This document shows positions 53,397-62,425 of a stretch of 64,000 nt of DNA, one piece after another; the first letter of the stretch is position 1, and the number at the start of each line of letters is the position of its first letter. The translations under genes and the position numbers were made by a program. The notes below the pieces were generated by a model, which was not told where the DNA came from, searched no databases, and saw only the letters and a program-made list of their open reading frames with translations. Source of the DNA: Marinomonas algarum (GTDB lineage Bacteria > Pseudomonadota > Gammaproteobacteria > Pseudomonadales > Marinomonadaceae); the NCBI RefSeq assembly GCF_020532605.1, contig NZ_JAJATW010000006.1:1-64000 (forward strand). Direction: 5' to 3'.

Positions 53397-54683
53397 TTAT
53401 TTCTGTTCGCGAGCAATGGCTCTATGGCCAATGTCGGTACGGAAATATACTTTATCCCACGATAAAGTTTTGATGACATCGTAGGCGCCGGCTTGTGCTT
53501 CAGCAACCGTGTCACCTAAAGAAACAGCGCAAAGCACGCGACCGCCATTGGTAACCACTTGACCGTCTTTTAGCGCGGTGCCTGCTTGAAATACTTTTTG
53601 GTGAGCAGGCAGTTTGGTGTTTAAACCGGAGATAACATCGCCTTTTGGATAGGTCGCAGGGTAGCCACCTGCAGCCAGAACCACACCCAAACTTGCACGT
53701 GGATCCCAATCGGCTTCCACGGTATCGAGTGTGCCGTTAATGGCAGCCAGACACATTTTGGCCAAGTCAGAGCGTAGACGCATCATAATCGGTTGGGTTT
53801 CTGGATCGCCAAAGCGGCAGTTGTATTCCAATGTTTTAGGCGTGCCATCGGCTGCTACCATCACACCCGCGTATAAGAAACCGCGGTAACGATTTCCTTC
53901 CGCGTTCATGCCTTTTACAGTAGGCATAATGACTTCATTCATGATGCGGTCGTGAATCTCTGGGGTGACAACAGGCGCTGGAGAGTAGGCCCCCATGCCA
54001 CCGGTATTTGGGCCTAAGTCACCGTTATCGCGTGCTTTATGGTCTTGGCTGGTGGCCATGGGTAATACGGTTTCACCATCGACCATGCAGATAAAGCTGG
54101 CTTCTTCCCCAGTCAAAAACTCTTCGATGACAACGCGGCTACCGGCTTCCCCAAAGGCATTGCCTTGTAGCATGTCTTCAACGGCTTCGATGGCTTCTGC
54201 TTCCGTTTGCGCCAAAATCACGCCTTTACCTGCAGCAAGGCCGTCGGCTTTTACTACAATTGGTGCGCCTTGTTGCTTAATGTAAGCAACAGCTGGCGCG
54301 ATTTCAGTGAAGTTGCCATAGGCCGCTGTTGGGATGTGATGGCGAGCCAAAAAATCTTTGGTGAACGCTTTCGAGCCTTCGAGCTGAGCCGCCGCGGCGC
54401 TCGGTCCAAAAATCGCTAAGCCTTCTTTTTCAAAGGCATCCACCACGCCGATGACAAGAGGGGCTTCAGGGCCAACAATGGTAAGGTCGATGGCTTCTGT
54501 TTTTGCAAAAGCAACCAAGGCCTCTATGTCTGTTACGCCGATATTGACGTTGGATACTTTATTTTCAGTTGCTGTACCTGCATTGCCTGGTGCAACAAAA
54601 ACCTGTGCAACGTCAGCAGATTCAGCGGTTTTCCATGCTAAAGCGTGTTCACGCCCGCCGTTACCAATAATAAGCACTTTCAT
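53397..54683 (-). CDS. purD: Phosphoribosylamine--glycine ligase
   Basis: A 428-residue ATP-grasp enzyme of purine synthesis that makes GAR. The protein begins MKVLIIGNGGREHALAW, with the ATP-grasp segment VVKADGLAAGKGVILA, VVIEEFLTGEEASF, QDHKARDNGDLGPNTGGMGAYSP and EYNCRFGDPETQ. ATG 54683 is preceded by a ribosome-binding site and fits other PurD starts; an in-frame ATG at 54707 adds eight residues. It lies 30 bases after purH. Confidence 0.97.
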   Translation of the reverse strand: MKVLIIGNGGREHALAWKTAESADVAQVFVAPGNAGTATENKVSNVNIGVTDIEALVAFAKTEAIDLTIVGPEAPLVIGVVDAFEKEGLAIFGPSAAAAQLEGSKAFTKDFLARHHIPTAAYGNFTEIAPAVAYIKQQGAPIVVKADGLAAGKGVILAQTEAEAIEAVEDMLQGNAFGEAGSRVVIEEFLTGEEASFICMVDGETVLPMATSQDHKARDNGDLGPNTGGMGAYSPAPVVTPEIHDRIMNEVIMPTVKGMNAEGNRYRGFLYAGVMVAADGTPKTLEYNCRFGDPETQPIMMRLRSDLAKMCLAAINGTLDTVEADWDPRASLGVVLAAGGYPATYPKGDVISGLNTKLPAHQKVFQAGTALKDGQVVTNGGRVLCAVSLGDTVAEAQAGAYDVIKTLSWDKVYFRTDIGHRAIAREQK

Positions 54684-54713
54684 TGTTTGTTCTTCCTTTT
54701 GTCGCATCGCTGT

Positions 54714-56291
54714 TTAGTGGCGGAAATGACGCATACCGGTGAATACCATGGCCATGCCCGCTTCATCGGCTGCAGCAATGACTTCTTCATCACGCATTGA
54801 GCCACCGGGTTGGATTACAGCCGTAATACCAGCCGCAGCGGCTGCGTCGATACCATCTCGGAAAGGGAAAAAAGCATCTGACGCCATCACAGAACCTGGA
54901 ACTTCTAGGCTCTCATCAGCGGCCTTAATACCGGCAATTTTTGCACTATAGACACGACTCATTTGGCCAGCGCCCACGCCGATGGTTTGCTCTGCTTTGG
55001 CATACACGATGGCGTTAGACTTAACAAATTTTGCGACTTTCCAAGCGAACAATAGGTCGTTTAATTCCGCTTCGCTTGGTTGGCGTTTAGAGACCACTTT
55101 TAAGTCGTCAAGTGTGATGTTGCCATCGTCTCGGTCTTGGACAAGTAATCCACCATTGACGCGCTTGTAATCTAATGCGGCAGGCTTGTCTGCTGACCAT
55201 TGGCCGCACTCTAAAAGGCGAACATTTTGTTTGGTGGCGACGATGTCTGCAGCGTCATCGCTTACGCTAGGGGCAATAATGACTTCGACGAATTGGCGAT
55301 CAACAATGGCTTGTGCGGTTTTTGCATCCAGTTCTTGGTTGAATGCGATAATGCCACCAAACGCCGATGTTGGGTCGGTTTTAAATGCAAGATCGTAGGC
55401 TTCGAGTTGTGATCCAGCGGTTGCGACACCACAAGGATTGGCGTGTTTAACAATCACACAAGCGGGCTTATCGAAACTTTTGACGCACTCTAGTGCTGCG
55501 TCTGTGTCCGCAATGTTGTTGTAAGAAAGAGCCTTGCCTTGACGTTGCTTGGCGGTACTAATAGAGGCTTCTTTCGGGTTAGCTTCCGTGTAAAAAGCCG
55601 CTCTTTGGTGTGGGTTCTCACCGTAGCGCATTTCTTCTTGCTTGTTGAATTGCAAGTTAAACGTACGCGCAAAGCTTTCACTGCCGCCGTCTACTTTTTT
55701 GCCTAAGAAGTTAGCAATCATACCGTCGTAATGGGCTGTATGCTCAAATGCCTGTACAGCAAGATCGAAGCGCTGGTCGTATGTTAAACCGCCTTCGGCT
55801 TTCAATGACGTGAGAAGAGCATCGTAGCTGTTTGGTGAAACGACAATAGCAACGTCTTTATGATTTTTCGCTGCTGAGCGAACCATGGTTGGACCGCCGA
55901 TATCAATATTTTCGATCGCCATTGGCAGGTCACAGTCAGGACGTTCAATGGTGGCTTCAAAAGGATAAAGGTTGACAATAACCATGTCGATTTCATCAAT
56001 GCCATGTTCTTTCATGATGGCACCGTCGATATCACGACGACCCAAAATACCGCCGTGAACTTTAGGGTGAAGTGTCTTCACTCGACCGTCCATCATTTCA
56101 GGAAAGCCTGTGTAGTCAGAGACTTCGGTTGCTTTCACATTGTTGTCTAGCAACAAACGGTAAGTACCGCCAGTTGAAAGAATCTCAACACCTTGAACGG
56201 TTAACTCGCGTGCAAAGTCGACAATGTCTGTTTTGTCTGACACGCTGATCAAAGCGCGTTTGATTGGGGTTATGGTATTTGGGTTTGCCAT
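54714..56291 (-). CDS. purH: AICAR transformylase / IMP cyclohydrolase
   Basis: A 525-residue bifunctional enzyme of the last two steps to IMP. The IMP cyclohydrolase domain (residues 1-200) shows [57 protein letters not shown]; the transformylase domain shows [19 protein letters not shown] and the C-terminal [30 protein letters not shown]. It is followed by purD on the minus strand. Confidence 0.97.
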   Translation of the reverse strand: MANPNTITPIKRALISVSDKTDIVDFARELTVQGVEILSTGGTYRLLLDNNVKATEVSDYTGFPEMMDGRVKTLHPKVHGGILGRRDIDGAIMKEHGIDEIDMVIVNLYPFEATIERPDCDLPMAIENIDIGGPTMVRSAAKNHKDVAIVVSPNSYDALLTSLKAEGGLTYDQRFDLAVQAFEHTAHYDGMIANFLGKKVDGGSESFARTFNLQFNKQEEMRYGENPHQRAAFYTEANPKEASISTAKQRQGKALSYNNIADTDAALECVKSFDKPACVIVKHANPCGVATAGSQLEAYDLAFKTDPTSAFGGIIAFNQELDAKTAQAIVDRQFVEVIIAPSVSDDAADIVATKQNVRLLECGQWSADKPAALDYKRVNGGLLVQDRDDGNITLDDLKVVSKRQPSEAELNDLLFAWKVAKFVKSNAIVYAKAEQTIGVGAGQMSRVYSAKIAGIKAADESLEVPGSVMASDAFFPFRDGIDAAAAAGITAVIQPGGSMRDEEVIAAADEAGMAMVFTGMRHFRH

Positions 56292-56345
56292 TATGGTTCT
56301 CGCAGTGAATGTAACATTTAATAAACAAGGGGAAGGAAAGACAAA

Positions 56346-56368
56346 AAAAGGGCGAAATCGCCCTTTTT
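56346..56368. terminator. Terminator between fis and purH
   Basis: AAAAGGGCGA pairs with TCGCCCTTTT around a very tight loop, with A and T runs on the two sides. On the minus strand it ends the dusB-fis transcript just before purH. Confidence 0.88.
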
Positions 56369-56376
56369 CTTTGTAC

Positions 56377-56655
56377 TTATAGCATACCGTATTGTTTCAA
56401 CTTCTTGCGAAGTGTCCCTCGGTTTAAGCCAAGGATGGTGGATGCTTTGGTTTGGTTATCCTTTGTGTAGCTCATGACAGACTCGAGCAAAGGCGCCTCA
56501 ACCTCGGCCAATACCAGCTGGTATAAGTCTGTAATTGGTTGCCCATCTAAATGAGCGAAGTAGTTTTGTAGGGCTTTTTCAACATTATCACGTAAGGGTT
56601 GTGACTGCTCTGAAGAAGCGGCTTGAAACGTATGTGTATGAGTTTGTTCTACCAC
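56377..56655 (-). CDS. fis: Nucleoid-associated protein Fis
   Basis: A 92-residue homodimeric DNA-bending protein. The central and C-terminal region [41 protein letters not shown] has the conserved helix-turn-helix. Fis activates rRNA promoters and shapes the nucleoid in fast growth. It follows dusB with the usual dusB-fis order, 115 bases apart. Confidence 0.96.
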   Translation of the reverse strand: MVEQTHTHTFQAASSEQSQPLRDNVEKALQNYFAHLDGQPITDLYQLVLAEVEAPLLESVMSYTKDNQTKASTILGLNRGTLRKKLKQYGML

Positions 56656-56770
56656 AGAATGACCTTCTATTTTTAAAGCTAACCATTTGTTAATGCATAC
56701 AATATCGATTAAACGAGTTACATCACTCCTCTAATGGATATTGATAACACTAGGTATAAGGTTTATTTGT

Positions 56771-57739
56771 CTACTGACAAACAAAAAATGCGTCCAATTC
56801 ATCAAGCTGCTCTTGCGTATTATCAATACGATTAAACAGGCTGCGAAATTGACTTTTATCCGCTAACGTTTGTAAGTACCAACCCACGTGTTTACGAGCA
56901 ATGCGCACCCCCAAATAATCACCATAAAACTGGTGTAGAGCGTGCACATGGGTCAGTACAAGTTGCCTTACCTCCAATAATGAGGGTGGGGCTAACAATT
57001 CATTTGTTTGTAAATAGTGATTGATTTCACGAAAAATCCATGGCCTTCCTTGTGCTGCGCGACCAATCATAATGCCATCGGCTTGAGTGTAATCTTTGAC
57101 AAATTTTGCTGACTTGGCGTCTTTGATGTCCCCATTTGCAAAGATAGGGATCGTCAAATGCTGCTTAATTTCAGCGATGGTATCGTATTCAACGGCACCT
57201 TGGAATTTACACTCTCTTGTTCTGCCGTGAATGGCGAGAGCTTGAATGCCAATGTCTTGTGCCATCTTTGCGATGGAGAGGCCGTTTTTCTGGTCAAGAC
57301 TCCACCCCGTACGAATTTTCAAAGTAACAGGTACCGAGACACTATTTACAACAGACTCCAGTATTTCACGAACCAATGCTTCGTCTTTGAGTAATGCCGA
57401 TCCTGCCGCTTTATTGCAAACCTTCTTGGCGGGACACCCCATGTTGATATCAATGATTTGTGCACCAAGTTCGACGTTTTGCTGTGCCGCTTCCGCCATC
57501 ATCTGAGGGTCACCGCCAGCAATTTGTACGGACCTTGGTGACACTTCTGCATCGTGAATTAAACGATGTCGACTTTTTGTTGAATTCCAAAGACGGACAT
57601 CCGATGTCACCATCTCAGATACAACTAATCCTGCACCTTGATCATGGCAAAGACGGCGAAAAGGCAAATCTGTTACACCTGCCATAGGAGCAAGAATAAC
57701 GGGTTTGTCAACGCGATATGGGCCAATAGCAAATGCCAT
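56771..57739 (-). CDS. dusB: tRNA-dihydrouridine synthase DusB
   Basis: A 322-residue flavoenzyme that modifies U17 of tRNA. The DusB pattern is present: PVILAPMAGVTDLPFRRLC, QIAGGDPQMMAEAA, IDINMGCPAKKVCNKAAGSALL with the catalytic cysteine, HGRTRECKFQG and GIMIGRAAQGRPWIF. It leads the dusB-fis operon. Confidence 0.96.
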   Translation of the reverse strand: MAFAIGPYRVDKPVILAPMAGVTDLPFRRLCHDQGAGLVVSEMVTSDVRLWNSTKSRHRLIHDAEVSPRSVQIAGGDPQMMAEAAQQNVELGAQIIDINMGCPAKKVCNKAAGSALLKDEALVREILESVVNSVSVPVTLKIRTGWSLDQKNGLSIAKMAQDIGIQALAIHGRTRECKFQGAVEYDTIAEIKQHLTIPIFANGDIKDAKSAKFVKDYTQADGIMIGRAAQGRPWIFREINHYLQTNELLAPPSLLEVRQLVLTHVHALHQFYGDYLGVRIARKHVGWYLQTLADKSQFRSLFNRIDNTQEQLDELDAFFVCQ

Positions 57740-57895
57740 GATTTTCCTGAATACTGGATTGAATGTTAAAGATCGTCGACAGTGTCGAGCGGGCGTGAAT
57801 AATACCTAGGCAAGGCGTGTTTTTGAAGTCTTGACAGAGGAAAAACTGGCTGTTTTTTGTGCTTTTTTCATAGATAGTAAAAAAAGCACAGAAAA

Positions 57896-59248
57896 CTAAT
57901 AAGAGCGGGTGTCCGCAGGAAAGGCAATGAGTTGATGGGTGACGGCACGAGCGGCTGGGTCCTGAATGGGAATGACAAGATGGATAGGGGTGTTTGGTGG
58001 CATATAGGTGATGTCTAAGAAATCTTTATGCAAATAATTGTTGGGTGAAAATAGCCTGGCCGCTACGGGCAAACCATTGAGGTCAAAAAACTCCAGCGCA
58101 ATTTTAGGCATAGCCTGAGAGAAATTGCTGGTATTTGTAATAATCGCGTTAACAAGTAGGGCATTAGGGATAGAGGGGTGGCTCTGTATTCGGACATGCT
58201 GAATAGACATCGCGCTCATGTCTTCAAATCTTGGTAGAGTGCAGCCGGTATAAGAACAAAACGACTGATAAATGGGTCGAAATGTTGCAGAGCGGCTGCC
58301 TTCGTCAAAGTAATGGGCACCCACTTGCACGGCAAACACCATGAGCCCCAGAAACGTGGCAATTAGCCAAGGCCAAGTTCGGGATGAATGGGCTGACGCG
58401 TCTGTTTCGTCCTCTAAAAGCGGCGCTAGACTTTGCTGGGCAGACAACTGCTCAAGGGCCGTATGCTGATGCGTTAGATCTGATGGTTGCGTGTTTTCGG
58501 CGGCACTTTGGGCTAATGAATGCAGTGCCGTCATGTAATCTGGTTCTTGTACAGGCGTTGCCTTTACGGGTTTCGATGCTGAGGCCAGTGCTGATGCTAA
58601 CTCAGGAGAGGTTTCAGGTTGCTCTTTGTCAAAGGAGGAATTGTTGAGCGCTTTATTGGTGGACTGTGTGATTTGTGCCTTTGTCTTTGCTTTCTGGGAG
58701 GTCGGTGTTGCTGGCACTGAGCTTGTATTGACGGTTGTGGTTGCTTTAAGAGGGGATGCTGTCGCTTCGCTCAAGGCGGCCTCAACTTCCGCCAACTCAA
58801 GCTCCCAAGGCGCAAGTTCACTGGTTTTTTTACCGGTATCAGCGTTCGGCTTTATGCCAGTATTGTCAGCGGGCTTTTTTCGGTCAGCTGGGTCGAGGCT
58901 GGGTGTGTTCTGTGTTTTCGGCTGCGGCTGAAGATCGTCATCATCAAACAAGGTATCGAGCCAATCAGGGTTGACGACTTCACTGGCGGGTGAAAGAGGA
59001 GGCTCGTCGACCGGTGGTGTATTTGGTTTGATGGGGTCGTTTACCGGTTTTTCTAAGGCGTTGGGTGCAGGGGTGGTTTTTGTCTTTTTGGTCGTAGAGG
59101 GTGTGTTAGGGCGAGAAGGCTTCCCCGCATCAAAAATATGAAAGCACTGCCCACAGCGAACCTTTCCTTTGGCCATGTTCAACACCTCATCACTCACACG
59201 AAATGCAGTTGAACATTTTGGGCAGCGAGTGATTATGCTATTGGCCAT
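57896..59248 (-). CDS. Zinc-ribbon DUF3426 protein
   Basis: A 450-residue protein. The N-terminal MJ0042-type zinc finger has C9, C12, C32 and C35. A long Pro/Thr/Ala-rich low-complexity region (about residues 40-290) follows, then a single membrane helix near residue 300 (WPWLIATFLGLMVFAVQVGA), then the DUF3426 domain (about 320-445: HVRIQSHPSIPNALLVNAIITNTSNFSQAMPKIALEFFD). The finger is cytosolic and DUF3426 probably periplasmic. The function is unknown; it is conserved in the prmA-dusB region of many gammaproteobacteria. Confidence 0.9.
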   Translation of the reverse strand: MANSIITRCPKCSTAFRVSDEVLNMAKGKVRCGQCFHIFDAGKPSRPNTPSTTKKTKTTPAPNALEKPVNDPIKPNTPPVDEPPLSPASEVVNPDWLDTLFDDDDLQPQPKTQNTPSLDPADRKKPADNTGIKPNADTGKKTSELAPWELELAEVEAALSEATASPLKATTTVNTSSVPATPTSQKAKTKAQITQSTNKALNNSSFDKEQPETSPELASALASASKPVKATPVQEPDYMTALHSLAQSAAENTQPSDLTHQHTALEQLSAQQSLAPLLEDETDASAHSSRTWPWLIATFLGLMVFAVQVGAHYFDEGSRSATFRPIYQSFCSYTGCTLPRFEDMSAMSIQHVRIQSHPSIPNALLVNAIITNTSNFSQAMPKIALEFFDLNGLPVAARLFSPNNYLHKDFLDITYMPPNTPIHLVIPIQDPAARAVTHQLIAFPADTRSY

Positions 59249-59347
59249 ATGAAATGATCTTCCTTCTTAGCTTGGGGCAGTGTATTAAATGTGTTCTTGG
59301 TGCCAAGTCTGTTGGGTGACATGGCACCTTATATGACAACAAGCATG

Positions 59348-60238
59348 TTAAGCCTGTTTGGTACCGACAATGCGTACCCATTCCTCTTTCTCGACAACGG
59401 ACTCAATCGTAAACCATTCTTCATACGCTTCAATGACTTCTTGGGCCTGATTTGCCAAAATGCCCGACAAAGCCAGTTGTCCTTGTGGTTTTACGAGTGC
59501 GGAAATAGTCGGCGCTAGGTGTGCTAATGGCCCAGCAAGAATGTTCGCTACCACAATGTCAGCTTGTAAATCGGATTCGTAAGGGGGGAGTTTTACCTCT
59601 AATCGGCTTGGATCGATATTATTGCGCCCGGCATTAGCCTGAGTCGCCTGTACCGCTTGAGGGTCGATATCAATGCCTACCATGTTATTCGCACCGAGTA
59701 ATAACCCTGCGATACCTAAAATGCCAGAACCACAGCCATAATCAATGATGGTTTTGTCTTTGCACTCTATGCTGTCTAGCCATTGTAAGCACAGTGCGGT
59801 TGTTGGATGCGTGCCCGTACCAAACGCAAGGCCAGGGTCAAGCATTAGGGTAATAGCATTTGGCTCTGGAACTTCACGCCAGCTTGGGCATACCCAGAGA
59901 CGCTCACCAAATTGAATAGGGTGGTAACTGTCCATCCATTCTCTTTCCCAGTCTTTGTCTTCGAGGATTTCGATTTTCATATCGATGTCCACCTCACCCA
60001 GTGACGTCGCTTTATGTTCTACAACAGGACGAATTTGCTCAACGTCTGCGTCTGCTTCAAACAGGCCAGTAATCTTGGTGTTTTTCCAAAGTGGGGTGGT
60101 GTTCAGTTCGGGTTCATAAACAGGGTCGTCATGTACGTCTTCAAAGGTGACAACCAAAGCGCCACATTCGAGCAAGGTGTCCTCGAAGGCAGGAGCGTGG
60201 TCGGGTGTGGTATGAATACGAATTTGAAGCCAAGGCAT
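59348..60238 (-). CDS. prmA: Ribosomal protein L11 methyltransferase
   Basis: A 296-residue SAM enzyme that trimethylates ribosomal protein L11. It starts MPWLQIRI and has the N-terminal recognition domain (about 1-60), then DPGLAFGTGTHPTTALCLQWLD, IIDYGCGSGILGIAGLLLGA and VVANILAGPLAHLAP. ATG 60238 fits family starts; a longer in-frame start at 60262 is less likely. A GGTGCCA/TGGCACC hairpin lies downstream at 59299-59328. Confidence 0.95.
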   Translation of the reverse strand: MPWLQIRIHTTPDHAPAFEDTLLECGALVVTFEDVHDDPVYEPELNTTPLWKNTKITGLFEADADVEQIRPVVEHKATSLGEVDIDMKIEILEDKDWEREWMDSYHPIQFGERLWVCPSWREVPEPNAITLMLDPGLAFGTGTHPTTALCLQWLDSIECKDKTIIDYGCGSGILGIAGLLLGANNMVGIDIDPQAVQATQANAGRNNIDPSRLEVKLPPYESDLQADIVVANILAGPLAHLAPTISALVKPQGQLALSGILANQAQEVIEAYEEWFTIESVVEKEEWVRIVGTKQA

Positions 60239-60368
60239 AAAATGAAGTCCAACAATAAACAAACAAGAGAAAAAACGAAGATAGAATAGCGAAGCTTGGC
60301 GCTTGAGGCGAGAGGAAAATGATTACCCCTATCGATTTGAATCATCGTTAGGGGCAATGGCTCGGCGT

Positions 60369-61709
60369 TTATAGGCCGAGTTTTTTCTCTAGATAGTGGA
60401 TATTAACCCCACCAACAATGAAGTTGGCGTCATTTACGAGCTCTTTTTGTAGCTCAATGTTGGTTTTTATACCATCTATGAAGGTTTCATCTAGCGCACC
60501 TGATAGGCGCTTCAATGCAGCAGTACGATCTGGAGCATGACAGATGATTTTTGCAATCATGGAGTCATAGGTCGGAGGAACGCTGTAACCACTGTAAAGG
60601 TGAGAGTCAACACGAACACCCATACCACCAGGTGCGTGGAAGTAATCCACTTTACCAGGACATGGCATAAAGGTCTTAGCGTCTTCTGCGTTGATGCGAG
60701 ACTCAACAGCATGTCCGTTAAGTTTGATGTCTTCTTGTTTCAAAGACAAAGGCTGGCCGCTGGCAATGCGAAGTTGCTCTTTAACGATATCAACACCGGT
60801 TACCATTTCCGTTACCGGGTGTTCAACCTGAACACGTGTGTTCATTTCGATAAAGTAGAAATGACCATCTTCGTACAAGAATTCAAACGTACCGGCGCCG
60901 CGGTAATTGATCTTAATGCAGGCATCCACACAGGCTTTTAGACACGCTTGACGAGATGCTTCGTCCAGCATAGGAGCAGGTGCTTCTTCTAACACTTTTT
61001 GGTGACGACGTTGCAAGGAACAGTCGCGATCGTAAAGGTGAACGGCATTGCCTTGACCATCCGCTAGAACCTGTACTTCTACGTGACGCGGGTTTGTCAG
61101 GAATTTTTCCATATAAACCGTGCTGTCACCGAAGTAGGAGCCTGCTTCAGATTGAGTAACGCTGATCGATTTCAATAGGCTGCCTTCGTTGTGAACAACG
61201 CGCATACCACGACCACCACCGCCCGCTGCAGCTTTTACGATAACGGGAAAACCAATTTCGTGTGCGATGCGGATACATTCTTCTGGATCGCTCGGCACAG
61301 GACCATTTGAGCCTGGTACGGTTGGAACGCCTGCTTCTTTCATGGCTTTGATGGCAGACACTTTATCGCCCATTAGACGAATGGTTTCGGCTTTTGGGCC
61401 AATGAAAGTGAAGCCAGAACGTTCTACTTGTTCTGCAAAGTCTGCATTTTCTGCAAGAAAACCGTAGCCTGGATGGATGGCTGATGTATCGGTCAACTCG
61501 GCAGCGCTGATAATTGCAGGGATGTTCAAGTAGCTTTGCGCAGATGGGTTAGGGCCTATGCAGATGGACTCGTCTGCTAGACGCACATGGAGAAGGTCAC
61601 GGTCAATTTTAGAATGTACCGCAACGGTTTTGATACCGAGTTCTTTACATGCGCGTAATATGCGCAGTGCAATTTCGCCTCGGTTAGCAATCAATACCTT
61701 ATCGAGCAT
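60369..61709 (-). CDS. accC: Acetyl-CoA carboxylase, biotin carboxylase subunit
   Basis: A 446-residue ATP-grasp enzyme that carboxylates biotin on AccB, the first step in fatty acid synthesis. Landmarks: [85 protein letters not shown] and [22 protein letters not shown]. It follows accB by 20 bases. A CTCGGC/GCCGAG hairpin overlaps its stop. Confidence 0.97.
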   Translation of the reverse strand: MLDKVLIANRGEIALRILRACKELGIKTVAVHSKIDRDLLHVRLADESICIGPNPSAQSYLNIPAIISAAELTDTSAIHPGYGFLAENADFAEQVERSGFTFIGPKAETIRLMGDKVSAIKAMKEAGVPTVPGSNGPVPSDPEECIRIAHEIGFPVIVKAAAGGGGRGMRVVHNEGSLLKSISVTQSEAGSYFGDSTVYMEKFLTNPRHVEVQVLADGQGNAVHLYDRDCSLQRRHQKVLEEAPAPMLDEASRQACLKACVDACIKINYRGAGTFEFLYEDGHFYFIEMNTRVQVEHPVTEMVTGVDIVKEQLRIASGQPLSLKQEDIKLNGHAVESRINAEDAKTFMPCPGKVDYFHAPGGMGVRVDSHLYSGYSVPPTYDSMIAKIICHAPDRTAALKRLSGALDETFIDGIKTNIELQKELVNDANFIVGGVNIHYLEKKLGL

Positions 61710-61729
61710 GATGAAACCTTTGCGTTAGA

Positions 61730-62173
61730 TTAAAGGATGGTAATAAGAGGTTGGTCGAATTCAACAGGTTCGCCGTCTTCTACCAAGATAGCACCAATTG
61801 TGCCTGCTTTGTCTGCTTCGATCTGGTTCATCATCTTCATCGCTTCAACGATACAGATAGTGTCGCCCACGTTCACTTTTTGGCCAACTTCAACAAAAGG
61901 TTTCGCGCCTGGCGCAGAAGACTTGTAGTAGGTTCCGACCATAGGTGATTTAACAGAATGACCTGCAACAGCTGCGGGTGCTTCTGGCGCCGCAGTAGGT
62001 GCGCTTGGTGCAGCGGTAGGGGCAGCCATAACAGGTGCTGACATGACGGGTGCTTGAACAGGGGCACCGCCACGGCTGATACGGACTGCTTCTTCGCCTT
62101 CTTTGATTTCAATCTCATAAACGTTAGATTCTTCAAGAAGTTCGATTAGTTTTTTAATTTTACGAATGTCCAT
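61730..62173 (-). CDS. accB: Acetyl-CoA carboxylase, biotin carboxyl carrier protein
   Basis: A 147-residue carrier protein. The N-terminal dimerisation region is followed by an Ala/Pro-rich linker (residues 37-70), then the biotinyl domain with [12 protein letters not shown], where K113 carries biotin. It is the first gene of accB-accC. The 252-base upstream gap to dsbD presumably holds its promoter; no aroQ is present there. Confidence 0.97.
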   Translation of the reverse strand: MDIRKIKKLIELLEESNVYEIEIKEGEEAVRISRGGAPVQAPVMSAPVMAAPTAAPSAPTAAPEAPAAVAGHSVKSPMVGTYYKSSAPGAKPFVEVGQKVNVGDTICIVEAMKMMNQIEADKAGTIGAILVEDGEPVEFDQPLITIL

Positions 62174-62425
62174 AGTTACTCTCTTCTGTCTGTGTTAATT
62201 GGTTCAGTGATTGCGACATTCACTGATTATTATAAATTGGGTACGACTTACCGTATTCGGTAAACGCAGCTTTTACAGTATGGGCTGTGAAAAGCAGTTG
62301 ACTGGAAATTATCGGTAAAAAGCAGGATATTGTCCAGTTATGCTATAAAAAAACCAAAAAATGTTTGTGCAGTGTGTTTTTTGATCTCTTGTAAACTGCT
62401 TGTTGATTGCGTTTCATTCTGTACG

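Noticed and set aside
57858-57890. TGTGCTTTTTT/AAAAAAGCACA hairpin after the DUF3426 gene as a terminator
   Set aside because: The T run lies inside the stem and no T tract follows on the minus strand, so only a weak hairpin is supported.
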